Part shown: positions 1 through 7,604 of the stretch, one piece after another
Layout of the letters: every line of letters starts with the position of its first letter
Position numbering within the stretch: position 1 is the stretch's first letter
Translations under genes and position numbers: made by a program
Assembly (NCBI GenBank): GCA_023230285.1
Contig: JALNXP010000095.1
Span: 1-8,598 of the forward strand
Direction of reading: 5' to 3'
Length of the DNA: 8,598 nt
Source: Bacteroidales bacterium
Lineage (GTDB): Bacteria; Bacteroidota; Bacteroidia; Bacteroidales; BM520
The notes under the pieces: model-generated
The model's input: only the letters and a program-made list of their open reading frames with translations
Database searches by the model: none
Told to the model about the DNA's origin: nothing

Positions 1-1773
1 AAGTATAGACTCAAAATCCATTTGCGGGTGTTCATAAACAAGAGGCAACATCTTGGCTGCCATCTCTTTATCTATGTTGTTATCTTTGAGATATTTAAAC
101 ATATCATAAATTCTGTTGTAGTCGAAAGAAGACGGGCATTGATGATGACCTTCTACGTATTTAAGCCTATGTCCGAAGAAACAGCTTACAAATTTTGGAG
201 CATAGCCTAATTCTTCAGATATTTTTTTGATTATAGGGAAGAGGTTATTTCTATGAATATAGATGAAAGTATCTTCGGGGACATTCCATTGTATCATCTT
301 ATTTGTACGGTCATAAACGTCTGTAGGCATATTTTTGCCGATGCGTTCCAAGTAGTCGTTATCCAAAGGTATTGGAGAAGAATCTGTGTCGGGGTACATT
401 CTGTCTGCTCCCGGAAGTACGCGTTCAAAGATGGTGGTGCCATCTAACAAGTATTTGCGGGTTTCTTCGGGTACGCCGTCAAATGCCATCTTACATCTTT
501 CTTCTATTGTTTCAATAGCTGTTTGAACATCGTCTTCCGCAGCCCAGAATATCAGTTGAGCATCGTCTTCGCTTGCATTAAAGGCAGCAGCTACTTTTTC
601 GAAGACATCCGCTGTTTCGGTAGGATAAATGTCTTCTGATGAAATTACATTAGGCTTTTCTATACAAGCTATAACTTTCAGTCTGTCGGATATTTCGTTG
701 GTAAAGCAGCGGTTAGGCTGAGTAAAATGCGATAAAATGCCTTTAAATCCGGGTAAATTTACAGCGATAATTTTATCTTTTCTGTCTTTAGCATCAATTA
801 TTGGTTGATAAGAAAAGCCGTATTCGAAGAAATTGAGTTTTTTATGAGACAATTTCCAATCATCTTTTTTCATCTTTTTGTTGACGACATCTTTGATTTG
901 AAGCAAAGCCCATTGTCTAAAACATTCGTTATGAGTAAGTTCCGGTATCAACTTAGTATGAGCGACACCTTTTATTTCTATACGAGTGCCTCCTTTACAA
1001 CTTACGTTGACATCTTCGCGTCCGGCACCCATGCCTGTACGTACCTTGTTTGTCGAACGATTTAAAAAGCGTATATACTGACAGGCTTCTTTAACTTCGT
1101 CAGGGTTGACCATATCAGGGTAGGTGACAGTTTCTATCAACGGCATGCCAAGACGGTCGGTTTTGTATATTCTCACATGTCCGATGTCGGAAATTTTACG
1201 GCAAGAATCTTCTTCAACGCTGAGTTGTATCAAACGAACAGTCTTGTTTTTCAATGGTATTTCACCTTCGACACCGATGATGGCTGTCCTTTGAAATCCG
1301 GTGGGTATACTGCCGTCAAGATATTGTTTACGTGTAATATGCACTTCTCCAACAATGTTCAACTTAGATAACAATGAAATTTCGATGGCGATGTCAAGGG
1401 CTTCACGGTCAATAGGGAAAGGTGGTGTGTCATCGACTTCATAAGTGCAGGTAGTTTCATTTTTCAGCCTGTAAATGATGGTTTTTTTAGTCTTAAACTC
1501 CATCAATGCTGTGCCGTCATACACGCCAAGCTCGCTGAGAGTCGGACGCATGTGTCTGATAACTTCGGCATCATAAACGTCATTTTTGTTAAATACTCCT
1601 GCAGGACAGTGACAAAACAGCTTCTTCTTTGTCTTTAATTGCTGATGAACTTCAAGCCCCGACATAAAGCCAATCCTATCGTAAGTCGCTTGTGTAGCCT
1701 CTTTCCTCGGTACATAACCAACCTTCTCTTTAGTCGCTTCATGATTTTTTTTCGCATCGAATTTTTTTTTCAT
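1..1773 (-). CDS. gatE: Glu-tRNA(Gln) amidotransferase subunit E (archaeal-type GatE), C-terminus cut by window edge
   Basis: GatE is the tRNA-binding, kinase-type subunit of GatDE, which converts Glu-tRNA(Gln) to Gln-tRNA(Gln) in the cytoplasm; GatD, an asparaginase-like subunit, supplies ammonia. The minus frame is open for 591 codons with no stop. It shows the cradle-domain motif GLEVHQQL (39-46), LFCHCP (52-57), RPTLSELG (76-83), DDTPPFP (114-120), GFQRTA (159-164), the EEDS metal/nucleotide-site motif (187-190), DVNVS with EIKGV (about 254-270), and the GatE-specific stretch DGVPEETR (432-439) to LPGADRMYP (453-461). The HQQL, SELG and VPEETR signatures favour GatE over bacterial GatB. 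Families usually run a little over 600 residues, so only a short tail should be missing. A lysine-rich N-terminal extension of about 30 residues precedes the conserved domain. ATG 1773 is the first in-frame start after an upstream TGA (1794-1792). GatD is not in the window. Confidence 0.93.
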   Translation of the reverse strand, partial: MKKKFDAKKNHEATKEKVGYVPRKEATQATYDRIGFMSGLEVHQQLKTKKKLFCHCPAGVFNKNDVYDAEVIRHMRPTLSELGVYDGTALMEFKTKKTIIYRLKNETTCTYEVDDTPPFPIDREALDIAIEISLLSKLNIVGEVHITRKQYLDGSIPTGFQRTAIIGVEGEIPLKNKTVRLIQLSVEEDSCRKISDIGHVRIYKTDRLGMPLIETVTYPDMVNPDEVKEACQYIRFLNRSTNKVRTGMGAGREDVNVSCKGGTRIEIKGVAHTKLIPELTHNECFRQWALLQIKDVVNKKMKKDDWKLSHKKLNFFEYGFSYQPIIDAKDRKDKIIAVNLPGFKGILSHFTQPNRCFTNEISDRLKVIACIEKPNVISSEDIYPTETADVFEKVAAAFNASEDDAQLIFWAAEDDVQTAIETIEERCKMAFDGVPEETRKYLLDGTTIFERVLPGADRMYPDTDSSPIPLDNDYLERIGKNMPTDVYDRTNKMIQWNVPEDTFIYIHRNNLFPIIKKISEELGYAPKFVSCFFGHRLKYVEGHHQCPSSFDYNRIYDMFKYLKDNNIDKEMAAKMLPLVYEHPQMDFESIL

Positions 1774-1777
1774 CTCT

Positions 1778-1825
1778 TTAAATATATTTTTTCATTTTAT
1801 TATGTTTGTTACAACTTAATATCAT
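1778..1825 (-). other. Possible 15-codon leader ORF upstream of gatE
   Basis: On the minus strand an ATG at 1825 opens a reading frame encoding MILSCNKHNKMKKYI, ending at TAA (1780-1778). The stop lies four bases before the gatE ATG and the frame differs from gatE. A second in-frame ATG lies at 1795. The ORF falls wholly inside the predicted gatE 5' leader, so translating it could affect gatE initiation. There is no clear ribosome binding site and no family resemblance. An ORF this short can arise by chance in AT-rich DNA. Confidence 0.2.
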
Positions 1826-1839
1826 CAGAAAAATGATTG

Positions 1840-1847
1840 CAAAGATA
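1840..1847 (-). promoter_or_regulatory. Predicted -7 box of the gatE promoter
   Basis: The minus strand reads TATCTTTG, a full match to the Bacteroidota -7 consensus TAnnTTTG. Transcription would begin a few bases downstream, near 1833-1836, giving a gatE leader of about 60 nt. No TTTG-like -33 element is found at the usual spacing of about 19 bp; that stretch is A-rich on this strand. The call rests on the -7 box and on its position ahead of a gene that has no other promoter. Confidence 0.55.
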
Positions 1848-1871
1848 GCATTTAATTCAAATATTTTTTTC

Positions 1872-1879
1872 TACATTTG
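1872..1879 (+). promoter_or_regulatory. Predicted -7 box of the AI-2E transporter / rlmL-like / priA operon
   Basis: The plus strand reads TACATTTG, a full match to the Bacteroidota -7 consensus TAnnTTTG. The start codon at 1894 is only 14 bases beyond the box, so the transcript should have a very short leader of roughly 5-10 nt. The -33 position shows at best a weak TTTA at 1851-1854. This is the only recognisable promoter for the three-gene run, whose later genes overlap or have minimal spacing. Confidence 0.55.
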
Positions 1880-1893
1880 CAAAAAAATGATAA

Positions 1894-2997
1894 ATGAATA
1901 AAATTCTAAAATATTCTGGAATAATTTTTACTATAATATTAGTATTGTTATTCGTTTGGAAATTTACATTTATTGTTTGGTATATCTTAATAGCAGGAGT
2001 GATTTCTTTTATTGGCGCACCAATAGTTGAAAGATTGAGAAAAATCAAAATCAAAAAAAAACATATTCCAAATTGGTTGGCGGCATTAATATCATTGTTG
2101 ATTATCGTTATATTTATATCAGCCATTTTTGTCATTTTTGTTCCTTTGATAGTAAAACAGGCTAATGTAATATCTAATATAGATTTTAATGGGATAGCCG
2201 ATTATCTTCAAATAAAACTTGCAGAAGCATCTATTGTTCTTCAAAAATATGGAATAATTGGTCAAAACGGTAATTTGCTTGATGTTTTGCATAACAAGTT
2301 TAACGATTTTGTAAAAATTATTTCGTTACCTGATTTTGTCGGTAAGTTTTTTACTGTTGCAGGAGATTTGTTTATGGGAATATTCTCCGTCATTTTTATT
2401 TCATTTTTTTTCTTAAAAGACGACACATTGTTTACTAAACTTATTATGGTCGCCATTCCTGATAAATACAACGAAAAAGTAACTAAAACGTTGAACAATA
2501 TAAAGCATTTTCTGTCGCGTTATTTTATTGGCATGTCAATAGAAGTAATAGCGATGGCGACTTTAGAGACCATAGGTTTAAAGATAATAGGCGTAGAAGG
2601 AGCTTTGCTGTTAGGCATTATTGGTGGTTTTTGCAATATAATACCGTATTTAGGTCCTTTTATTGGCGGAGCTATTGCGGTACTTATATCCGGAACAACA
2701 TTAATCAGTGCCGGTGCATATGACATGTTGCTACTGCAATCGATTTTGGTAGTAGTAGTGTTTGGTGTATCTAATTTTATTGATAACATGGTGCTGCAAC
2801 CATTGATTTATTCGCAAAGTGTAGATGCACACCCGCTTGAAATTTTTATCGTTATTTTAGTCTTTGGAAGTATTGGTGGAGTAGTGGGAATGTTACTCGC
2901 TATTCCGGGATATACAGTAATAAGAGTTATAGCGAAAGAATTTTTAAGCAATTTTGAAATCATCAGAAAAATAACCTCTAAAATGAAAACGGAATGA
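1894..2997 (+). CDS. AI-2E family transporter (UPF0118 / PF01594 membrane protein)
   Basis: This is an inner-membrane protein of the AI-2E/PerM/TqsA family. Members are reported as exporters or as ion antiporters, so the substrate here cannot be inferred. The 367 residues match the family length. Hydrophobic segments lie near 7-25, 27-46, 62-88, 152-174, 210-227, 232-275, 278-296 and 315-348. A basic loop at 48-57 suggests that part faces the cytoplasm. Family hallmarks in the C-terminal half are PYLGPFIG (251-258), NFIDNMVLQP (294-303) and HPLEIFIV (313-320), followed by a glycine-rich helix ending in AIPG (336-339). It is the first gene of the plus-strand run and ends in a 4-bp ATGA overlap with the next gene. 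The start is ATG 1894; a short out-of-frame ATG at 1887 overlaps it. Quorum-signal transport should not be assumed from the family name. Confidence 0.9.
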   Translation: MNKILKYSGIIFTIILVLLFVWKFTFIVWYILIAGVISFIGAPIVERLRKIKIKKKHIPNWLAALISLLIIVIFISAIFVIFVPLIVKQANVISNIDFNGIADYLQIKLAEASIVLQKYGIIGQNGNLLDVLHNKFNDFVKIISLPDFVGKFFTVAGDLFMGIFSVIFISFFFLKDDTLFTKLIMVAIPDKYNEKVTKTLNNIKHFLSRYFIGMSIEVIAMATLETIGLKIIGVEGALLLGIIGGFCNIIPYLGPFIGGAIAVLISGTTLISAGAYDMLLLQSILVVVVFGVSNFIDNMVLQPLIYSQSVDAHPLEIFIVILVFGSIGGVVGMLLAIPGYTVIRVIAKEFLSNFEIIRKITSKMKTE

Positions 2998-4130
2998 CAT
3001 ACAACACTTTACCTTACATTGCCACAACATTGGCGGGCTTAGAAGAAGTTCTTGAAGAAGAATTAAAGCAATTAGGTGCATCTGAAACACAACAGTTGAC
3101 ACGCGCAGTGGCTTTTAGCGGTACTCAGGATTTGATATATAAAGCTAATTTATGGAGCAGAACCGCCTTACAAGTGTTGATGAATTTAAGTACGGCGGTT
3201 ATAAATAGTCCTGATGATATTTATAACCATATAATGACTATTCAATGGGATAAATATTTTCGTCCTTATGACACCTTTAGTGTTGCTGCCGTGGTTCATG
3301 AAAATCAGTTTATTAACAACTCTTTATTTGCTGCGCTGAAAGCTAAAGATGCTATTGTAGATCAGCTGCGAAATAAATACGGAGCACGTCCTTCTGTGGA
3401 TAAAGATAATCCTACTATTATCGTTAATTTACACATTTCTAAAAATAATATGAGTGTGGCTATTAATTCGACAGGTGTGCCGCTCTTTAAAAGAGGTTAT
3501 AAAAAATGTGCTGTTGCTTCACCGCTAAATGAAGTCCTTGCTGCCGGTATAATTAAACTCAGTGGCTGGGATAAAACCGTTCCGCTGTTCGACCCTTTTT
3601 GCGGTTCCGGAACTATTTTGATTGAAGCTGCTATGATGGCGGCAAATGTCGCACCGGGTTTATACCGCAATAACTCTTTTGCTTTTACTAAATGGAAATC
3701 GTTTAACAAAAATAAGTGGTATAGCTTGCAAGAAGATGCTAAAAAAGCAATAACTTATAAAATTCCACCAATATATGGCTCCGACATCTCGGCAAAAGCT
3801 GTCGATTATGCTAAAGAAAATATTAATAGTGCCGGCTTTACCGATTTTATTAAAGTAGAACAAGTGTCTTTTGGCGAGTTTACCCCCGACATTGATGACG
3901 GCTTCATTATTTCTAATCCTCCTTACGGAGTAAGAACAGATGCAACCGGTCTTAACGATTTGTACAAATTAATAGGAGATACATTCAAAAATCAATTTAA
4001 AGGATTCTCTTGCTGGATAATATCTTCCGAAAAAGAAGCTATAGACAAAATAGGACTTCACGCTTGCTCTAAAAGAAAACTGTTTAATGGTCCGCTCGAA
4101 TGTAAGTTGATGGGGTATAAAATGTATTAA
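2994..4130 (+). CDS. THUMP-domain class I SAM-dependent RNA methyltransferase (RlmL/YpsC-like)
   Basis: This is probably a 23S rRNA guanine-N2 methyltransferase related to the N-terminal half of E. coli RlmKL and to Bacillus YpsC. The N-terminus (ATTLAGLEEVLEEEL, 11-25) is the usual opening of this family, followed by a THUMP RNA-binding domain to about residue 155. The C-terminal half is a Rossmann methyltransferase of the UPF0020 type: DPFCGSGT (200-207) forms the SAM-binding loop, GSDIS (near 262-266) the acidic ribose contact, and NPPYG (308-312) the catalytic motif for exocyclic amine methylation. At 378 residues it is the single-methyltransferase form, without the RlmK half. ATG 2994 overlaps the upstream stop codon as ATGA, implying translational coupling. 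The exact target base is not visible from the sequence. Confidence 0.92.
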   Translation: MTYNTLPYIATTLAGLEEVLEEELKQLGASETQQLTRAVAFSGTQDLIYKANLWSRTALQVLMNLSTAVINSPDDIYNHIMTIQWDKYFRPYDTFSVAAVVHENQFINNSLFAALKAKDAIVDQLRNKYGARPSVDKDNPTIIVNLHISKNNMSVAINSTGVPLFKRGYKKCAVASPLNEVLAAGIIKLSGWDKTVPLFDPFCGSGTILIEAAMMAANVAPGLYRNNSFAFTKWKSFNKNKWYSLQEDAKKAITYKIPPIYGSDISAKAVDYAKENINSAGFTDFIKVEQVSFGEFTPDIDDGFIISNPPYGVRTDATGLNDLYKLIGDTFKNQFKGFSCWIISSEKEAIDKIGLHACSKRKLFNGPLECKLMGYKMY

Positions 4131-4145
4131 TCGTTTTAATCTAAA

Positions 4146-6641
4146 ATGCCGATAAATAATTTGTTAGCCGAAGTAATTTTGCCTTTGCCCGTCAAGGGAA
4201 CATTCACTTATGTTATTCCTGATAATTTGCATGAAATACTGAAAATAGGCATGCGGGTTATAGTGCCTTTCGGTGCAAAAAAATTTTATTCCGGCATCGT
4301 AAAAACAATATTTGAAGAAAATCCGGATAATATATCTTTTAATTGTAAACCGATAGTATCTTTACTTGATGACAGAACTATTATTAATAAGGTACAACTG
4401 CGATTATGGACATGGATGTCAGAGTACTATATGTCTACAATTGGAGAAGTGATGAATAATGCTCTGCCTAACTTGTTTAAAATTAGTAGTGAAACATTTT
4501 TAACGCTGAATCCTAATTTTGGCGGAGATGTTAATGAGCTGGAAAATAAAGAGTTATCATTAATAGAGGCGATAAATACAGATGGAAAAATTTCTGTGCA
4601 AAAAGCAGCACTGATTTTAGAACTGAAAAATCCTTATAAAGTTATTTTTCAACTGATACAAGATGGTATTGTAGAATTATATGAAGAAATTAATAATCCA
4701 TATAGTCCTCGTTTTGAAGATTTTATAACTATCTCCGAAAAATACAGAGACGAAGATGCCTTAAATAGTGTTTTTGATGAACTTCAAAAAAGAGCTTATA
4801 AGCAATTAGAATTTTTATTGTCGTATTTTAAATACAGCACACAAAAAGGGAATAAATTTGCCGAAGTATCTAAATTGTTGATATACAAGAGTATAAAGCC
4901 TAATCCGGCGGCACTTAACGCTTTATTGAAAAAAGGAATTATCAGCATTGAAAGGCGTAAAGTCAATCGAATTGAAGCTATAGAGGCAACAGATGATGTG
5001 TCTCATATAGTGCTTAGCGACTGTCAAGAGAAGGCGTTGAACGACATTAAGACGGCTTTTGTTGCCAAAGATACGGTTTTGCTGCATGGTGTAACATCAA
5101 GCGGGAAAACTGAAATTTACTTTAAATTGATGGAAGAAGCAATAAAAAACAAACAGCAAGTTTTATTTTTACTTCCTGAAATAGCATTGACGACACAGAT
5201 AGTAGAGCGGACGGTAAAATATTTTGGCAAACAGGTTGGTGTATATCATTCTAAATTTAACCATAGTGAGCGACTTGAAACGTGGAATTTGGTACTCGAT
5301 AACAACATAAATTATGATACAGGTTACAATATCATAATAGGTGCGCGTTCTTCAATATTTTTGCCTTTTAATAATTTAGGGTTGATTATTGTTGATGAAG
5401 AACATGATTATTCATACAAAAAGAGTGATAGCTCACCTCGATACAATGGGCGAGATTCCGCTATCGTCTTGGCAAAAATGATTGGTGCAAAAGTACTTTT
5501 AGGTTCGGCAACGCCATCTGTAGAATCGTATTTTAATTTTCAGCAGGGTAAATACGGCTTGGTAGAACTAAAAGAACGCTATGGCGGATTGTTACCACCG
5601 GAGATGATAGTTATTGATATGAAAGATGAAATGAAAAATGGTAATATGAAAGCCGATTTTTCATTAAAATTATTATCTGAAATTGATAAAACTTTACAGA
5701 AAGGTCAGCAGGTGTTGATATTTCAGAACAGACGTGGCTATGCTCTACATTTAGAATGTGAAGTTTGTGGATGGGTGCCGGAATGTACGCGTTGTGATGT
5801 TGCTCTGATTTATCATAAAGTCTTCAATCAAATGAGGTGTCATTATTGCGGTTTTCATACATCAATTCCTACAACATGTCCTAAATGTCATAGTAATAAG
5901 GTGTTTATGAAAGGTACCGGAACCGAGCAGATAGAAGAAGAACTTCAGGCGCATTTTCCTGCAGCGGTAATTAAGAGGATGGATTTAGATACGACAAAAC
6001 GGAAATATGCTTTCTCTAATATGATAGCCGATTTTAGTTCCGGAAAAATAAATATTCTTGTCGGTACGCAGATGATAACCAAAGGCTTGGATTTCGATAA
6101 TGTTGGACTTGTAGGCATTGTAAGTGCTGATAATCTGCTTTATTTTCCGGATTTCAGAGCTTTTGAAAAAAGTTTTCAGCAGATATGTCAGGTTAGCGGT
6201 AGAGCCGGTCGTAAAAATGAACGTGGAAAGGTTATGATACAAACTTTCTCGCCTTATCATTCGGCTATTGTATATGCAATAAATAACGATTATGACAAAA
6301 TGTATAGTAGTCAAATTTCTGAACGCAGCATACATAAATATCCGCCTTACTATCGTTTGATAGCCATAAAGCTGAAACACAGCAATCATAATGTGGTAGA
6401 TAAAGCCGCAGAAGCATTTGCCAATATCCTTAAACAATCTTTAGGCGACAGAGTGTTAGGTCCGGAATATCATTATATACCACGTATTAATAATTATTAC
6501 ATTAAGAATATATTGGTGAAAATAGAGCGTAACAACAATTACAAATCTTTAAGGCAGACTTTTACAAAATGTTATGATATATTTACCGAAAATGGTGAAT
6601 ATAGAAATGTCAGGATAAGCCTTGATGTAGACCCGTATTAA
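4146..6641 (+). CDS. priA: Replication restart helicase PriA (primosomal protein N')
   Basis: PriA binds stalled forks and D-loops, unwinds DNA 3' to 5' and starts reloading of the replicative helicase. Residues 1 to about 110 are the 3'-end-binding domain. A winged-helix region follows to about 290, then a superfamily 2 helicase core: Walker A GVTSSGKT (315-322), Walker B DEEH (417-420), SATPS (454-458), GTGTEQ (590-595) and QVSGRAGR (682-689). Eight cysteines in four pairs (538/541, 547/550, 565/568, 578/581) form the two zinc-binding sites, all intact. At 831 residues it is longer than E. coli PriA (732), mainly in the N-terminal half, as I recall for Bacteroidota. It starts 15 bp after the previous gene with no promoter or Shine-Dalgarno visible, so it is probably co-transcribed. 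Its last 32 bp overlap the convergent miaA. No damage is seen. Confidence 0.97.
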   Translation: MPINNLLAEVILPLPVKGTFTYVIPDNLHEILKIGMRVIVPFGAKKFYSGIVKTIFEENPDNISFNCKPIVSLLDDRTIINKVQLRLWTWMSEYYMSTIGEVMNNALPNLFKISSETFLTLNPNFGGDVNELENKELSLIEAINTDGKISVQKAALILELKNPYKVIFQLIQDGIVELYEEINNPYSPRFEDFITISEKYRDEDALNSVFDELQKRAYKQLEFLLSYFKYSTQKGNKFAEVSKLLIYKSIKPNPAALNALLKKGIISIERRKVNRIEAIEATDDVSHIVLSDCQEKALNDIKTAFVAKDTVLLHGVTSSGKTEIYFKLMEEAIKNKQQVLFLLPEIALTTQIVERTVKYFGKQVGVYHSKFNHSERLETWNLVLDNNINYDTGYNIIIGARSSIFLPFNNLGLIIVDEEHDYSYKKSDSSPRYNGRDSAIVLAKMIGAKVLLGSATPSVESYFNFQQGKYGLVELKERYGGLLPPEMIVIDMKDEMKNGNMKADFSLKLLSEIDKTLQKGQQVLIFQNRRGYALHLECEVCGWVPECTRCDVALIYHKVFNQMRCHYCGFHTSIPTTCPKCHSNKVFMKGTGTEQIEEELQAHFPAAVIKRMDLDTTKRKYAFSNMIADFSSGKINILVGTQMITKGLDFDNVGLVGIVSADNLLYFPDFRAFEKSFQQICQVSGRAGRKNERGKVMIQTFSPYHSAIVYAINNDYDKMYSSQISERSIHKYPPYYRLIAIKLKHSNHNVVDKAAEAFANILKQSLGDRVLGPEYHYIPRINNYYIKNILVKIERNNNYKSLRQTFTKCYDIFTENGEYRNVRISLDVDPY
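6610..6641. other. Convergent 3' overlap of priA and miaA
   Basis: These 32 bp encode the last codons of both genes on opposite strands: the priA end (SLDVDPY) and the miaA end (TGLHQGLS). No inverted repeat with a T-run was found by eye in or near the overlap, so each transcript probably continues into the other gene's antisense strand before ending. Both encoded tails lie outside conserved motifs, so the overlap need not damage either protein. Confidence 0.9.
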
Positions 6642-7575
6642 GATTATCGTTGTTCTTAATACTTTGAATTTGTGATAATATTGTGTTAATGCCCTCATCA
6701 TCGGGACTTACAGAGATATACTCATTATCTCTGTTTATCCATGTTATTTGTCTTTTAGCGTATCGGCGTGTGTTCGTTTTAATTTTATCCACAGCAAAGT
6801 CTAACGAACAAATTCCATCTAAATAATCAAATAATTCTTTGTAACCTAAGGTATTCAGCGCAGTGAGGTCGCTTAAGTTTTTCAGGTGGCGGGCTTCATC
6901 AAGTAAGCCGTTGTCCATCATTTGGTCAACACGGCTGTTTATGCGTTGGTATAAGATGTTTCTTGGAATATTAACGGCGAATTTAAAGATGTGAAAGTCT
7001 CGTTGTTTAGGCTTACCGCTTCGAAGTTGTGAAAAGCGTGTTCCTGTAGCATAATATACTTCTATAGCCCTGATTATTCTGATAGGATTGGCAAGGTCAA
7101 CAACATTATAAAAGTCGGGGTCTATAACTTTAAGTAAATTTCTGATAGCTTCGATGCCTTCATTTTCGAGTTTGTCTTTGAGATTTTTGCGAATATCGGG
7201 GTCAGGGTCGGGTAGAGCATCTATGCCTTTAGTGACGGCATCTATATAAAGTCCGGAACCGCCACATAAGATGACGTAGTCATGGCTGTCAAATAGCTGA
7301 TTGATAATGCTTAAGGCATCAGCTTCGTATCTCGAAACATCATATTTATCGAAAATGGAAAGATTACCTATAAAATGATGTTTTACCTGTTCTAATTCAA
7401 AGTCGGAAGGCACGGCAGTTCCAATTTTCATTTCTTTATAAAATTGTCGAGAATCTGCGGATACTATTTGTGCATCAATTAATTTAGCTAATTTGACAGC
7501 CATAGCAGTCTTGCCGGAGGCTGTAGGTCCGGAAATAACTATAAGTTTACGCAAGCTTTCAAGCGGTGTCGGCAT
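6610..7575 (-). CDS. miaA: tRNA dimethylallyltransferase MiaA
   Basis: MiaA transfers a dimethylallyl group to N6 of A37 in tRNAs reading codons that begin with U, giving i6A37, which stabilises codon pairing. The P-loop is GPTASGKT (16-23), followed by SADSRQFY (39-46), which carries the catalytic aspartate D41. Further motifs are HHFIG (66-70), GGSGLYIDA (105-113), NPIRIIRAIEV (163-173), LGYKE (243-247) and the C-terminal TRRYAKRQITW (269-279). At 321 residues it is slightly longer than typical; the extra tail lies in the 32-bp stretch overlapping priA. ATG 7575 is chosen because no other in-frame start codon lies close upstream and the P-loop begins at the expected distance. The gene follows the acidic protein after a 29-bp gap and is the last gene of the minus-strand run. 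No terminator hairpin is evident after it. Confidence 0.97.
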   Translation of the reverse strand: MPTPLESLRKLIVISGPTASGKTAMAVKLAKLIDAQIVSADSRQFYKEMKIGTAVPSDFELEQVKHHFIGNLSIFDKYDVSRYEADALSIINQLFDSHDYVILCGGSGLYIDAVTKGIDALPDPDPDIRKNLKDKLENEGIEAIRNLLKVIDPDFYNVVDLANPIRIIRAIEVYYATGTRFSQLRSGKPKQRDFHIFKFAVNIPRNILYQRINSRVDQMMDNGLLDEARHLKNLSDLTALNTLGYKELFDYLDGICSLDFAVDKIKTNTRRYAKRQITWINRDNEYISVSPDDEGINTILSQIQSIKNNDNLNTGLHQGLS

Positions 7576-7604
7576 ACTGATTGTATCTTGGTTATTTTCT
7601 ATGC

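Noticed and set aside
1..1773. Identification as bacterial GatB
   Set aside because: GatB shares the cradle-domain motifs, but HQQL, the RPTLSELG block and the VPEETR...LPGADRMYP segment are GatE features. The length also exceeds the roughly 480 residues of GatB.
22..1836. Several plus-strand reading frames of 60-90 codons opposite gatE
   Set aside because: They lie antisense to a continuous, motif-rich gatE frame, share no family resemblance, and their boundaries follow the codon pattern of gatE.
1774..1893. A riboswitch or structured RNA in the divergent gap
   Set aside because: The sequence is very AT-rich with no stable stems or known riboswitch core visible; the two -7 boxes explain its inverted-repeat character.
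2041..2063. A-rich stretch in the transporter gene as a programmed frameshift site
   Set aside because: It encodes a Lys-rich cytoplasmic loop expected after the second membrane segment. The downstream frame continues the same family protein, and no stop or pseudoknot suggests frameshifting.
1894..2997. A quorum-sensing system built on AI-2 export
   Set aside because: The family name is the only support. No luxS, lsr or response-regulator genes are nearby, and family members have been assigned other transport roles.
5985..6437. A 150-codon minus-strand reading frame inside priA
   Set aside because: It is antisense to the helicase C-terminal motifs, including QVSGRAGR, and its product has no recognisable domain, so it is a shadow of priA.
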